Part shown: positions 48,591-57,656 of the stretch, in pieces | Layout of the letters: each line of letters starts with the position of its first letter | Position numbering within the stretch: the stretch's first letter is position 1 | From: Acidianus hospitalis | GTDB lineage: Archaea > Thermoproteota > Thermoprotei_A > Sulfolobales > Sulfolobaceae | Length of the DNA stretch: 64,000 bases | Direction of reading: 5' to 3' | Assembly (NCBI GenBank): GCA_046533895.1 | Contig: JAWDOK010000003.1 | Coordinates: 62,001 to 126,000 of the forward strand | The notes under the pieces: generated by a model | Databases searched by the model: none | Told to the model about the DNA's origin: nothing | The model's input: only the letters and a program-made list of their open reading frames with translations | Translations under genes and position numbers: made by a program

Positions 48591-48635
48591 GATATTTTAT
48601 ATTTGGAAATCAAATAATAAAAACTACTACATCTG

Positions 48636-49031
48636 TTAACTTTTCTTCTTATTAGTTTTCTGATTGGATTTATTGCTGCTGGCAGACTCCAATGATCTCT
48701 TATATTCCTTATAAAGATCCGAAGCAATTCTGCGTCCATCTTTAGATAGATCAAAGTATATTCCCTTAGGTTTATGACCTAATTCTTTAGCCTTAACTTT
48801 TAACCAAGGTTTTACTGAAGAAGTTACTGATTTCTTTAATGCCCCTTGAAACCTTACCAAATAACCCATTTCCTCTAATTTTCTACAAGCAGCGTCAATC
48901 TCGTCTTCGTTATATTTAGGAGCCCAGCCACTTTCTCCTAATAACCTTCTAGCCATGTACCATGGGTTATCTGGACCGTATTTATATATATGGATAAGAA
49001 TTTTTTTCATTAAATCGTTAAGCTCAGACAT
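48636..49031 (-). CDS. Winged-helix protein of unknown function
   Basis: The 131-residue protein has a winged-helix fold: LMKKILIHIYKYGPDNPWYMARRLLGE and DEIDAACRKLEEMGYLVRF are the DNA-binding helices, GIYFDLSKDGRRIASD the wing. A basic lysine- and serine-rich tail (SSNKSNQKTNKKKS) follows. It overlaps the DtxR-type regulator gene by 8 bases, so it is co-expressed with it. I do not recognise a named family with certainty. Confidence 0.75.
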   Translation of the reverse strand: MSELNDLMKKILIHIYKYGPDNPWYMARRLLGESGWAPKYNEDEIDAACRKLEEMGYLVRFQGALKKSVTSSVKPWLKVKAKELGHKPKGIYFDLSKDGRRIASDLYKEYKRSLESASSNKSNQKTNKKKS

Positions 49032-49656
49032 TTACAACTACCTGGTCGGCTAATGTTTTTGTTATTTCATTTATTTTACCATTAATTTGAACAATAAACT
49101 TATCTTCATCCTTTTTTAAAAGTTTTATCGTCTCTCCAGGTTTTATTCCTAGCATTTCCATATTTCTTAATATCCACTCTTCTTCTTTAACTATCATGAC
49201 CACCTTGTATTCTCCCTCGTTTACTTCCGATAATAATTTACCAGTAGGTATCTTCATCCTGCCAGGTATAGGATGCCCGTGAGGACAAGTAGAAGGAAAA
49301 CCCAAAATAGCATCAATCTTATCTAAAACATCGTCTGGCCAAATATGCTCTAACCTATGGGCTATTTCGTGAGCCCTAATCCAATCGACTCCAATAACAT
49401 CAGTAAGTAACCTTTCGGAAAGTCTATGAGATCTTATTAACCTTTCTGCAATTTTTCTCCCATCGTCAGTAAGTTTCAATTTCCTATTAGATCTAGTAAT
49501 TAGTCCTAGTGATTCTAATCTGTCCAAAGCCTTACTTATTGTACCAGGAGAAACTTGGAAAGCAAGAATTAAGTCAGTAACTTTAGCCTGACCCTTTACT
49601 TCCTCAAGCTCATAAATTTCTTTAATATAATTCTCAAGTGCTTCCGATAATTCCAT
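49024..49656 (-). CDS. DtxR/MntR-family metal-dependent repressor
   Basis: A full-length (210-residue) three-domain regulator. The N-terminal winged helix is at 5-60, the dimerisation and metal-binding part has HRLSERLLTDVIG, HEIAHRLEHIWPDD and STCPHGHPIPG, and the C-terminal FeoA/SH3-like domain spans about 140-210. It should repress iron or manganese genes when loaded with metal. It shares a minus-strand operon with the small protein at 49660 and the winged-helix gene downstream. Confidence 0.93.
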   Translation of the reverse strand: MELSEALENYIKEIYELEEVKGQAKVTDLILAFQVSPGTISKALDRLESLGLITRSNRKLKLTDDGRKIAERLIRSHRLSERLLTDVIGVDWIRAHEIAHRLEHIWPDDVLDKIDAILGFPSTCPHGHPIPGRMKIPTGKLLSEVNEGEYKVVMIVKEEEWILRNMEMLGIKPGETIKLLKKDEDKFIVQINGKINEITKTLADQVVVNV

Positions 49657-49659
49657 AAT

Positions 49660-49917
49660 TTATGTTTTGATTTTAGCTTTTATAGTTTCTACCAGCCTTG
49701 ACATGGTTTCTTCTTTTACAAATACTTCTACATTAGTTGAGAATTTACCACTAATTCCTTGTTCTTTTAAATACTCCTTAAGATTTTCTAAAGCCTCGTC
49801 AACTGCTGACGAAATATGTGAATGCAACCTACTTACTCCTACATTATCTGGCAAATCTAGGTTATCTACTTTAACTACTGCGTAATATTTTTTGTTATCT
49901 TCCTCAACTTCCATCAT
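49660..49917 (-). CDS. Small alpha/beta protein upstream of the metal regulator
   Basis: An 85-residue protein with a pattern of strand, helix, strand and helix (YYAVVKVDNLDLP, then ISSAVDEALENLKEYLKEQG, then FSTNVEVFVKEETMSRLV). No catalytic or metal motif is visible and no family was recognised. It is 3 bases upstream of the DtxR-type gene and very likely in the same operon. Confidence 0.7.
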   Translation of the reverse strand: MMEVEEDNKKYYAVVKVDNLDLPDNVGVSRLHSHISSAVDEALENLKEYLKEQGISGKFSTNVEVFVKEETMSRLVETIKAKIKT

Positions 49918-50014
49918 GTTCTCAAGATACTCTCCAATTCGAGAGTAAAAAGATTAAGGTTCGAAAATAGAACTAAGAAAAAATATTAAACTTCCGAATT
50001 AAATGATTATAAGT

Positions 50015-50434
50015 ATGTACAAGGTTATCTTTAAAGTCACTAAAGGCTTTGCCAACAATTCATCACAATCTTTGAGAAAAATAGGATTTATACCTATATA
50101 CAGAAAAATTCAAGGCGATTATGATATGTACATGACGCTGTTTAAAGGAAACAATTTAGCCGAAGTAAAGGAAGCTATCTCTGAAGCAGCATTCTATTTT
50201 GCAAAAGAGGGAAAATTCGGCAGACAAGATTTTGCGACAATATATGAAGTGGATGATAAGTATTTAGGAAAAGGAATAGGAAGTTTACTAGGAGCAGGCT
50301 TAGGATATAAAATAGCAGGATTGCCTGGTTTAATATTAGGTTTATTAGGCGGTGTAATAATAGGTGAATTAGCAGATATAACTTTGGGAGAAAAATTTGT
50401 AGGTGTTATGGAATGGCCGAAACTAAGCTACTAA
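50015..50434 (+). CDS. Hypothetical protein with glycine-rich membrane hairpin
   Basis: The first 90 residues are soluble alpha/beta, and residues about 92-123 form a glycine-zipper-like hydrophobic stretch (GSLLGAGLGYKIAGLPGLILGLLGG). Such zippers insert in membranes. The ATG at 50015 is preferred to 50003 because a TATA-like box (AAAATATTAA, 49979-49988) would start transcription near 50009. It overlaps the next membrane protein by 22 bases. Confidence 0.65.
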   Translation: MYKVIFKVTKGFANNSSQSLRKIGFIPIYRKIQGDYDMYMTLFKGNNLAEVKEAISEAAFYFAKEGKFGRQDFATIYEVDDKYLGKGIGSLLGAGLGYKIAGLPGLILGLLGGVIIGELADITLGEKFVGVMEWPKLSY

Positions 50435-50829
50435 AATTATTAGGAAATAGAATAACGAGCGGAATCTTAGGTTTATCTCTCCTCGTATCTTCAATTTACT
50501 TAGTTGCTTCAATAAAAGTTAATTTTTACGATTTACTTTACGAAACTCTAGTATATTTTAACCCATATTTTCTCTATATAATTGGTATTCCTTTAGGATT
50601 AGAAAGATTAATTTATGGAATAACTGGTAATAAAAAATTCTCAGATTTCTTCTTTGGAAGAACAGAATTTACTGCCATGTACTTATACTTCCTTTCTTTA
50701 TTTGGAATAGTAATGGGGATATTTATTGTAATTTATTCAATAGCGCTAACTGGCACATTAGTGAAGGCAATGGATATAATAGATGGTGTAAGTTTCATTC
50801 TGTTTGGAATTTCATTGGTAGCACTTTAA
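50413..50829 (+). CDS. Small polytopic membrane protein
   Basis: A 138-residue protein with four hydrophobic segments (about 13-30, 44-62, 83-107 and 113-137) and a basic inside loop (RLIYGITGNKK). No family was recognised. It forms a two-gene unit with the glycine-zipper protein before it. The 3' end overlaps the convergent methyltransferase gene by 4 bases. Confidence 0.7.
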   Translation: MAETKLLKLLGNRITSGILGLSLLVSSIYLVASIKVNFYDLLYETLVYFNPYFLYIIGIPLGLERLIYGITGNKKFSDFFFGRTEFTAMYLYFLSLFGIVMGIFIVIYSIALTGTLVKAMDIIDGVSFILFGISLVAL

Positions 50830-51521
50830 GCTTGTTTTTTGCACTTTAAAAGAAGCCAGGGCCCGTATTTTTTAATCTCAAGTAAAGTAAGTTTATTCTC
50901 TTCAATTGCAGATATATAGTAATCCCTATGCCTTAACTCTATCTTCCACCATTTAGATAATAATCTAGAAATAACATTACTTTTAACTAAGACCAAAATT
51001 TCGCATTTACCATTAGGTTTTAAGACTCTGGAAATTTCCTTTATAGCTAGAGAAGGATTATTTAACATATGCAAAACTAGAAAGGATGATACAGAGTCCA
51101 TAGAAGCTGATTCTATAGGTAGAGAAGTAGCATCAGCTCTTACTGCTATAACGTGAGAAAATTTCTTCTTTAGAATTAAAAGAAACTTTGTAGAAATATC
51201 TAGGCCTATACAGTACTCGCATTTAACATACTTGAATATTGTTCCTGGCCCAGTACCTATGTCAAGAAAGTTTCGAGAAGATAGAAAAGAACCCGCATCC
51301 TTAAATATTCTATCGTATGAATAAAACGAAGTTAAGAAAAATCCTAGAGGTGCCCAAATTTTATCATAAATCGGAGCAATTCTTTCTAGTAACGCGTCTC
51401 CTTTAACCTTGGAGTTGACTAAGAAATCATACATTCCATCATGATATATAAACTTATGTCCCTTTTCGCATTCCAAGTTTTCATTAACTGGAGTTCCGTC
51501 GTAAGGACAAATAAATCTCAT
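50826..51521 (-). CDS. SAM-dependent methyltransferase with N-terminal zinc-ribbon-like segment
   Basis: The protein starts FICPYDGTPVNENLECEKGHKF, a short two-Cys/Cys-His zinc-ribbon-like motif, then has a class I SAM fold: FLDIGTGPGTIFKYV (motif I), IGLDIS and SVSSFLVLHML. It is similar to UbiE/RlmA-type methyltransferases, and the N-terminal ribbon in particular recalls RlmA-like rRNA enzymes, but the substrate is not determined. It lies 2 bases from the CBS gene, within a minus-strand operon. Confidence 0.85.
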   Translation of the reverse strand: MRFICPYDGTPVNENLECEKGHKFIYHDGMYDFLVNSKVKGDALLERIAPIYDKIWAPLGFFLTSFYSYDRIFKDAGSFLSSRNFLDIGTGPGTIFKYVKCEYCIGLDISTKFLLILKKKFSHVIAVRADATSLPIESASMDSVSSFLVLHMLNNPSLAIKEISRVLKPNGKCEILVLVKSNVISRLLSKWWKIELRHRDYYISAIEENKLTLLEIKKYGPWLLLKCKKQA

Positions 51522-51523
51522 AA

Positions 51524-52222
51524 TTACTTTATCTGAAAAGTGGTAAATATATATCGTATAAAATCTCTTAAAGTAACTATTTTATTCTTGTTTATGCAAA
51601 GACTTCCTATATTATATTCTTTCATTACCTTTACGGCCTCGCTCATTGGATAATTTTCATTAACGCATATAAGATGTGGATTCATAACATCCATTACTGG
51701 TACATCTACCGTGTATTTCTGTGCATAATAATAAAGTATATCCCTAGCTGACAGCATTCCTACGGGTTCTTTTTCAATTACTGGTAAATGCCTTATGCCG
51801 TTTTTAACCATAATTTCAATGGCTGAAATTACGTTAGTATAAGGAGTTATCTGCAATGCTTCCTTAGCTATATTATTTACATTTACCTTAGGAAAGTCGT
51901 AAGAAAATACTACATCTTTCTCAGTTATTATTTTATCATCATAAATAACCGAGTCAACGCTATTCTCAACCATTGATTTAACTACGTGTACAACATCTGT
52001 AGAGGAAATTTTTACCGCCTTCTTTAATTCTACATCTCTTAATTTAGCTTCACTTTTAAATAGTAAGTTCCTTAATGCTTCATCCACAGTAAAAATCCCA
52101 TAAATTTTATTATTACAGTAAACTACAATTCTCCTTATATTGTTTCTTGCCATAAAAAATATTGCTTCGTCTATTGTACTCTCGCAACTTATTGAAATTA
52201 TTTTTGATCCATTAATCTGCAA
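51524..52222 (-). CDS. Four-CBS-domain protein
   Basis: The 232-residue protein is made of two Bateman modules. CBS-like units read STIDEAIFFMARNNIRRIVV, SSTDVVHVVKSMVENSVDSV, TPYTNVISAIEIMVKNGIRH and YPMSEAVKVMKEYNIGSL, each followed by a beta pair. There is no attached enzyme or transporter. Such proteins sense adenosine-type ligands. It overlaps mobB by 11 bases, so it may tune molybdenum cofactor synthesis, which is inference. Confidence 0.88.
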   Translation of the reverse strand: MQINGSKIISISCESTIDEAIFFMARNNIRRIVVYCNNKIYGIFTVDEALRNLLFKSEAKLRDVELKKAVKISSTDVVHVVKSMVENSVDSVIYDDKIITEKDVVFSYDFPKVNVNNIAKEALQITPYTNVISAIEIMVKNGIRHLPVIEKEPVGMLSARDILYYYAQKYTVDVPVMDVMNPHLICVNENYPMSEAVKVMKEYNIGSLCINKNKIVTLRDFIRYIFTTFQIK

Positions 52223-52706
52223 TTTTAATCTCCTTTATCCCGTATTTTTTCATCATTGTATATAAGAAGGATGTAAGCAGAGACTTTTGAGCTTTTGCTC
52301 CATTAATCTCTAAATTAAGATAGCTTACGCATTCTTCTGCTTTTTTAGATATTTTTTCAGCAATTTCCTTGGCTTCCTCTGGAGATCTTATTTCGAATTT
52401 GTAGCCTAAGTTTAAATCCTTAAATCCTTCTATTAGTATAACATCGGCAGGAAAAAGTGAGAGATAATCAAACTCTTTACAATCAAAAAATAATGCACAG
52501 TCATTACTATGGAAGACTACTAAGTCTGCTCCCTCCTTTTTAAATTTAAAAGTATCCTTATTTTCGTCATCAATAATATGGTGAGAATGTTTTATTACTG
52601 CTATTATTAAGTCCTTCCTTTTACTTTTTAATTCCCTTATAACTTCAAGGATAGCTGTAGTCTTCCCTGAATCCTTCTTACCAACTACTTGAAAAACGCA
52701 TGTCAT
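52212..52706 (-). CDS. mobB: Molybdopterin-guanine dinucleotide biosynthesis adaptor MobB
   Basis: A P-loop GTPase that assists MobA. VVGKKDSGKTTAILEVIREL is the P-loop, AVIKHSHH the conserved lysine-histidine element, and DVILIEGFKDLN the Walker B. At 164 residues it is normal. The gene is divergent from moeA with a 28-base gap, so the mo genes share one regulatory region. Confidence 0.93.
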   Translation of the reverse strand: MTCVFQVVGKKDSGKTTAILEVIRELKSKRKDLIIAVIKHSHHIIDDENKDTFKFKKEGADLVVFHSNDCALFFDCKEFDYLSLFPADVILIEGFKDLNLGYKFEIRSPEEAKEIAEKISKKAEECVSYLNLEINGAKAQKSLLTSFLYTMMKKYGIKEIKIAD

Positions 52707-52734
52707 ATTAACTTATACTCCTTACTAAATATTG

Positions 52735-53886
52735 ATGCTTATCCCTTTAGAAGAAGCCAGAAAAATAATCGAGGAAACTGAATTCCCTAAGCCGTCTATA
52801 AGAGAAGTTGATTTATTAGACTCTGTAGGTAAAATTGTAGCTGAAGATATTCTTTCGATAGAAGATATTCCAGAAAAGGACTTATCTGCAATGGACGGAT
52901 ACGCAATAAGAACTGAAGACGCTGGAAAGAAATTGAAGGTAGTAGGCTCTCTTTTTCCCTCCAGCAAGGAAATACCCAGACTTAATGAAGGAGAAGCATT
53001 TTACGTAACTACTGGAGCTCCAATACCCGAAGGGGCTGACGCTGTGTGCAGGATTGAGGCGACTAAGAGAGAAGGAGATTACGTAATTATAGGTGAAAAA
53101 GTCCACAAAGGAAAGGATATAAGACCTAAAGGAGAAGATATAAAAAGAGGAGAGAAAATCCTTAATAAAGGAGAAAAAATATCTCCTTACCATTTAGGAA
53201 TTCTAGCATATGAAAAAATATACAAGATAAAAGTGCTTAACGTAAGCTTTGCAGTCTTCGCAAACGGAGATGAACTTTCACCGTTTCATTCTAATGGCGA
53301 AAAAGTAGATTCAATAACTCCAATTTTAATTCCTTTGCTATCATCTTTTGGGAGTGTAACATATCTTGGTGTAGCTAAGGATAATCCCGAAGACGTGGAA
53401 AAATTTATTGAGAAGGCATCGTCGTTCGATTTTATAATATCTATTGGTGGATCTTCGGTAGGTGAGAAGGATTACGTAAAGAGAGTCATTGAAAAGAAAG
53501 GTGGAAAATTGCTTTTTGAAGGCGTTTCAGTAAATGTATTAAAGAGAGGTAGCGTTGGTTTAATAAACGGAAAGCCAATCTTAATCTTACCTGGGCAAGT
53601 AGTTTCAGCAATAACTGTCTTCCACGAGCATGGGTTGCATGTAATTTCAAGGATGATAGGAAAGGAAATAAGAAAATTTGAAGAAATAGAATTGGGAGAA
53701 GAAATAGAAATAAGGCACAATATGGATTCCACGTTTTTATTTGAAAACAAAGGTGGAAAAGCTTACCCATTAAGGTGGGGAGTAGGGCTTTATAGTGAGT
53801 TATATAAAGCATCTTGGTTTGGTGTTCTAAAGAGAGGAAGAAAATATGAAAGAGGAGAAAAAGTCCTCTTACAAAGATTTCTTTGA
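52735..53886 (+). CDS. moeA: Molybdopterin molybdenumtransferase
   Basis: The enzyme inserts molybdate (or tungstate) into molybdopterin-AMP. KDLSAMDGYAIR, TGAPIPEGADAV, ISIGGSSVGEKDYV and PILILPGQVVSAI are the conserved MoeA segments in order, ending with the beta-barrel domain. The ATG at 52735 is used; a TTG one codon earlier also opens the frame. It overlaps mobA by 41 bases. Confidence 0.95.
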   Translation: MLIPLEEARKIIEETEFPKPSIREVDLLDSVGKIVAEDILSIEDIPEKDLSAMDGYAIRTEDAGKKLKVVGSLFPSSKEIPRLNEGEAFYVTTGAPIPEGADAVCRIEATKREGDYVIIGEKVHKGKDIRPKGEDIKRGEKILNKGEKISPYHLGILAYEKIYKIKVLNVSFAVFANGDELSPFHSNGEKVDSITPILIPLLSSFGSVTYLGVAKDNPEDVEKFIEKASSFDFIISIGGSSVGEKDYVKRVIEKKGGKLLFEGVSVNVLKRGSVGLINGKPILILPGQVVSAITVFHEHGLHVISRMIGKEIRKFEEIELGEEIEIRHNMDSTFLFENKGGKAYPLRWGVGLYSELYKASWFGVLKRGRKYERGEKVLLQRFL

Positions 53887-54433
53887 CGCAATAATATTAG
53901 CAGGAGGAGAATCAAAGAGATTCGGAACCGATAAATGCTCCTTTGAAATAGATGGGAAAACAATGCTGCAAAGAGTTGCAGAAAACTTTGAGAATCCTAT
54001 AATAGTTACTAGAACTCCTAGAAATTGCAGGATAGAAATAATAGATGATGGCAAAGGACCAATAAAAGCTTTAGAAATTGCGATTAAAAAAATTGAAAAA
54101 GATAAAGTTTTTGTAACTGGATGCGATTTTCCTTTTATTAAAAGAAAAGTTGTAGAATATATCTGCAGTAAGGATTATGAGATCACAATGCCTTTATTAG
54201 AGTATCCACAACCGCTTTTAGGTTGTTATGATACTAGATTCTTGAAAAGTAATATTTCAAGGATATTATCTCTCCAGGATTTAATATATTTGGCAAATAA
54301 TGTTTACCTAATTGGAACTGAGGAAATAAAGATGATAGATTCAAGCCTTGATTCTTTACGGAATATTAATAGGCTAACAGATTTCTACACAAAAATAAAA
54401 ATTTTTACTAAATCTAAAATTTTATTAAGATAA
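53846..54433 (+). CDS. mobA: Molybdenum cofactor guanylyltransferase
   Basis: The enzyme links GMP to molybdopterin using GTP. AIILAGGESKRFGTDK near residue 15 is the nucleotidyltransferase signature with its lysine, and FVTGCDFPFIKRK holds the metal-binding aspartate. At 195 residues it is near normal. The start lies within moeA, so the pair is coupled. Confidence 0.93.
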   Translation: MKEEKKSSYKDFFDAIILAGGESKRFGTDKCSFEIDGKTMLQRVAENFENPIIVTRTPRNCRIEIIDDGKGPIKALEIAIKKIEKDKVFVTGCDFPFIKRKVVEYICSKDYEITMPLLEYPQPLLGCYDTRFLKSNISRILSLQDLIYLANNVYLIGTEEIKMIDSSLDSLRNINRLTDFYTKIKIFTKSKILLR

Positions 54434-54584
54434 AGATTTCAATTCCGTTATGGTATTTTTAAACATTGTTTAAATCCTCAGTGGAATTTTATAGTACTTT
54501 ACAGTTTTCTCTTAAATCTTTTAACAAGAATACTAAAGGTAATCCTTTTATATGGTTATGAGTAAAATTATATTTAGACCATAA

Positions 54585-54650
54585 ATGGCAAAAAAGAAGA
54601 AATCTACTAGTGGCGAGTCATCAACCAGTGGCGGAGAAAAGAAAAAGTAA
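54585..54650 (+). CDS. 21-residue lysine/serine-rich peptide gene candidate
   Basis: An ATG at 54585 opens a 21-codon frame made of Lys, Ser, Thr, Gly and Glu: MAKKKKSTSGESS then TSGGEKKK. A TATA-like box (TTTTATAT, 54547-54554) lies about 33 bases upstream, a plausible place for a leaderless start. The composition is that of a disordered, nucleic-acid-binding tail. It stands alone between mobA and the methyltransferase at 54710. Comparison with related genomes would decide whether it is conserved. Confidence 0.45.
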   Translation: MAKKKKSTSGESSTSGGEKKK

Positions 54651-54709
54651 CTGAAGTAAGTATTCATCTTCCTCAAAAGTTAATATGTTTTTTCTTTAGT
54701 TACTTTTAA

Positions 54710-55168
54710 ATGCTTGCTCCATTTATCCCGACACCAGAAGAAGTTATTAAAGAAATGTTAGACTGTGCTAACGCAGGAAGAAACGACATTCTAATAGACC
54801 TTGGAAGTGGAGATGGTAGAATACTTAAAATTGCAAAGGAGTATTTTCACGTTAAATTGGCCATAGGCGTAGAATTAAATAAGGTCTTATGTAAGGAATC
54901 TAAATCAGAAGATATCGAAATAATATGTGGTGACCTATTATCCCTCTCGGAGGTTTTAATTCCAAAAGCTACAATAATTACCATATATCTCTCGCCTAGA
55001 AGCAACAAACTCTTGGAAGATATAATCTTAAAAAACGGTAAAAAAGGCTTGAAGATAATAAGCCACGATTTCAAATTCAGTAAATTGTCTCTAGAGAAAA
55101 TTAAGAAAATTAAAACAATGGGTTTATTGGGCTTAACTGAACACACTATTTATTGTTACAAAATATGA
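54710..55168 (+). CDS. SAM-dependent methyltransferase, archaeal lysine methyltransferase (aKMT)-like
   Basis: A 152-residue class I SAM fold. PTPEEVIKEMLDCA then LIDLGSGDGRILKIA (motif I), GVELN, and the late ISHDFKF and EHTIYCY segments match the arrangement I recall for the broad-specificity aKMT of Sulfolobus islandicus. That enzyme methylates lysines on many proteins. The present copy has diverged, so it may be a paralogue with another target. Its TGA overlaps the ATG of the next gene. Confidence 0.8.
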   Translation: MLAPFIPTPEEVIKEMLDCANAGRNDILIDLGSGDGRILKIAKEYFHVKLAIGVELNKVLCKESKSEDIEIICGDLLSLSEVLIPKATIITIYLSPRSNKLLEDIILKNGKKGLKIISHDFKFSKLSLEKIKKIKTMGLLGLTEHTIYCYKI

Positions 55169-55833
55169 AAGTTTGCGTATTATACTCTGGAGGAAAAGAT
55201 AGTACTTATGCGTTACATTGGGCAGTATTTAAAGGCTTTGAAGTAATATCTTTACTCACTCTCCTGCCTAAAAGAGAAGATTCTTGGATGTTTCAGTATC
55301 CTAATGTTGAATTCACTAAATATCAAGCTGAGGCATTAGGAATGAATATTATTCAAATGCCGACATCTGGCGAAAAAAATAACGAACTCGAGGACTTGTA
55401 CGTTGCTTTTAAAAAATGTAAAGATCTAGGAGCTCAGGGAATTGTAACAGGGGCACTATTATCTGATTATCAAAGGCTTAATGCTAATATTATAGCTGAA
55501 AAACTCTCATTGAAAACTTATTCTCCATTGTGGAGAAAAGACCAAGAAAAGTATATGTATGAACTTATAGATGAGGGATTTGAATTCATAATCACTTCCG
55601 CCTCTGCATACGGTTTTCCTCATGAGCTTTTAGGAAAAGTAATAAGAAGAGAAGACGTAGATATAATAATAAGAAGAGCAAGAGAATATGGCTTTAATCC
55701 TGCATTCGAAGGTGGAGAAGCTGAAACTTACGTTATATATGCACCATTATTTAAAAGAAGATTAAAAGTGTTTGGTGAAATAAAAAGATTAGGAGAGGAT
55801 AATTGGAGGTTTTTAATAAAACGTATACTTTGA
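55165..55833 (+). CDS. Diphthine-ammonia ligase-like ATP pyrophosphatase (Dph6 family)
   Basis: The protein begins MKVCVLYSGGKDSTYALHWA, the PP-loop for ATP, and contains QGIVTGALLSDYQRLNANIIAEKL and NPAFEGGEAETYVIYAPLFK, the distinctive Dph6-type signature. It likely amidates diphthine on elongation factor 2 as the last diphthamide step. The ATG at 55165 overlaps the upstream stop (ATGA); a TTG at 55153 is less likely. It overlaps the amidohydrolase by 31 bases. Confidence 0.92.
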   Translation: MKVCVLYSGGKDSTYALHWAVFKGFEVISLLTLLPKREDSWMFQYPNVEFTKYQAEALGMNIIQMPTSGEKNNELEDLYVAFKKCKDLGAQGIVTGALLSDYQRLNANIIAEKLSLKTYSPLWRKDQEKYMYELIDEGFEFIITSASAYGFPHELLGKVIRREDVDIIIRRAREYGFNPAFEGGEAETYVIYAPLFKRRLKVFGEIKRLGEDNWRFLIKRIL

Positions 55834-57029
55834 AAAACTGTTCCTTCGTAATAGACTCAGAAAAAATTCTAGAAAATACAAACATAGTAATTGAAAATGG
55901 TAAAATAAAAAGCATAGGTAAGGAAACAGAAGGAGATGAAATAGACTGTTCAGAGTATGTGGTAACTCCCGGTTTTGTAAATTCACATACTCATTCTGCC
56001 ATGATCTTCTTAAGAGGATACTACGATGATAGCGAACTACAAGAATGGCTAGATAAAATGTGGGAAAAGGAAAGATCCGCAAGTAAGGATGTATTAAAGA
56101 TAAGCAGCGAATTGGCAGTATTGGAAATGCTATCTTCAGGGACTACAGCATTCGTTGACATGTATTTTAATCCAGAAGATATAATAGAACTCTCAAATAA
56201 CTACGGTATTAGGGCTGCTGCAGGTTATACTTTCTTAGATAAAATCTTTGACCCAGAAGAAGTAGCAAAAATGCAAAGAAGACTTCGCGAGACTAACCTA
56301 TTCAAACCAATAATTAATGTGCACAGCATATACGCAGTAAACGAAAAAACATTACTCTTAGCAAAAGATCTAGCTGAAGAACAGAATACATGGATAAACA
56401 TACACTTATCTGAGACTAGAAGAGAAATTTACGAAACAAAATTAAGAAAAGGAAAATTTCCAGTAGAGTATTTGCACTCTTTAGGAATAACCAAATTCCA
56501 AGCAGTTCATCTAGGTTGGGTAGCTAGTTGGGAAATTGAAATGCTGAAAGATTCCGTTACAGTAACTCATTGCCCAACATCTAACATGAAACTAGCCACA
56601 GCAGGAGCTTTTCCGTTCTATGAAATGATGAATTCAGGAATAAATGTTACAATAGGTACAGATGGACCAGCCAGCAATAATTCGCTAGACATTATAAGAG
56701 AGATGAAAAATGCAGTATTATTACAACGTCACTCCTATTGGGATACCAGGATAAAGGCTTTACACGTATTCAAGGCCGCTACAGAAAACGGGTATAAATT
56801 ATTAGGAATCAAAGGTGGATTAATAAAAGAAGGTTACGTAGCTGACTTAGTACTTTTTAACAAAGATGATCTTTATCCATTAAAAAAGGACAGACTGTTA
56901 TCAAATATAGTTTATTATGCCACTGGAGAGAATGTAAATAAAATAATTATAAATGGAAGGATAATAGATAAGAAATTTATAAAAGAAAAGATTCACGAAC
57001 TAGCAAAAAAATTAAATGAAGTCATTTAA
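55803..57029 (+). CDS. S-adenosylhomocysteine / 5'-methylthioadenosine deaminase-type amidohydrolase
   Basis: A 408-residue metal-dependent deaminase of the TIM-barrel amidohydrolase family. NSHTHSAMIFLRG gives the first two metal histidines, HLSETRREI a catalytic region, VTHCPTSNMKLA a further histidine and IGTDGPASNNS the aspartate. Such enzymes deaminate SAH, MTA or adenosine. The start is TTG inside the preceding gene, so it is translationally coupled. The 3' end overlaps the convergent HTH gene by 4 bases. Confidence 0.92.
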   Translation: MEVFNKTYTLKNCSFVIDSEKILENTNIVIENGKIKSIGKETEGDEIDCSEYVVTPGFVNSHTHSAMIFLRGYYDDSELQEWLDKMWEKERSASKDVLKISSELAVLEMLSSGTTAFVDMYFNPEDIIELSNNYGIRAAAGYTFLDKIFDPEEVAKMQRRLRETNLFKPIINVHSIYAVNEKTLLLAKDLAEEQNTWINIHLSETRREIYETKLRKGKFPVEYLHSLGITKFQAVHLGWVASWEIEMLKDSVTVTHCPTSNMKLATAGAFPFYEMMNSGINVTIGTDGPASNNSLDIIREMKNAVLLQRHSYWDTRIKALHVFKAATENGYKLLGIKGGLIKEGYVADLVLFNKDDLYPLKKDRLLSNIVYYATGENVNKIIINGRIIDKKFIKEKIHELAKKLNEVI

Positions 57030-57409
57030 GGCTTAAACTCACTTTCAACTAGTGATGCCATCTTATCTGAACAGTCCTTAATATCTTGTAAAATCTTGGA
57101 CTTTAGCTCGTTGTAATCCTTTGCCTTGTAAAGGTATCTTGGCCTTCCTGCCTTATTTCCTGGCTCCTTAATCCTCATTACTAATGCCATTTCTAAAAGC
57201 TTGTTTAAGCTCCTGTTAATTGATGCCTTAGAAAGTTTTAAGTCACTCTCAAGCTCTTCAGTCCCTCTTGCATCCCCTTTCATTAGTGCCATTAATACTT
57301 GTACGTCAGTTTCTGAAAGTCCATAGCAAAATGACAATATATCTACTAACCCTGCATCTTTTCCAGATGGTAACTTTATTCTTGATCCACTTATCTGACT
57401 TTGCTCCAT
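57026..57409 (-). CDS. Winged-helix transcriptional regulator
   Basis: The 127-residue protein has a helix-turn-helix at about 35-75 (LSETDVQVLMALMKG, then LESDLKLSKASINRSLNKLL) and a wing with PGNKAGRPRYLYKA. A C-terminal helix (ILQDIKDCSDKMASLVES) suits dimerisation. It is close to the small TrmB/Lrs14-like regulators abundant in Sulfolobales; the target is unknown. The region 57410-57656 upstream is AT-rich with no gene. Confidence 0.85.
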   Translation of the reverse strand: MEQSQISGSRIKLPSGKDAGLVDILSFCYGLSETDVQVLMALMKGDARGTEELESDLKLSKASINRSLNKLLEMALVMRIKEPGNKAGRPRYLYKAKDYNELKSKILQDIKDCSDKMASLVESEFKP

Positions 57410-57656
57410 TTAAACCACAAATAAAGATTCTAAACTTCTCATATATATATTTTTTCCATGTATTTTAAGGATAGCATTTCAACTTTTATAGAGAAGTAAG
57501 ACGTTATACAAAAGAACTCACAAAAGTTAATTATATATTTATGTAAATCGTTCCCAAAGTATCCACTATGTCCTTAATACTTTCAAAGCTATTTTTTACT
57601 GTATATAAAAAGATTTATATATTAGAATATTAAATAGGTAACATAGTGATCTATAA

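Noticed and set aside
53486..53812. Long minus-strand frames inside moeA
   Set aside because: They lie entirely opposite an intact, well-conserved gene and show no recognisable motif.
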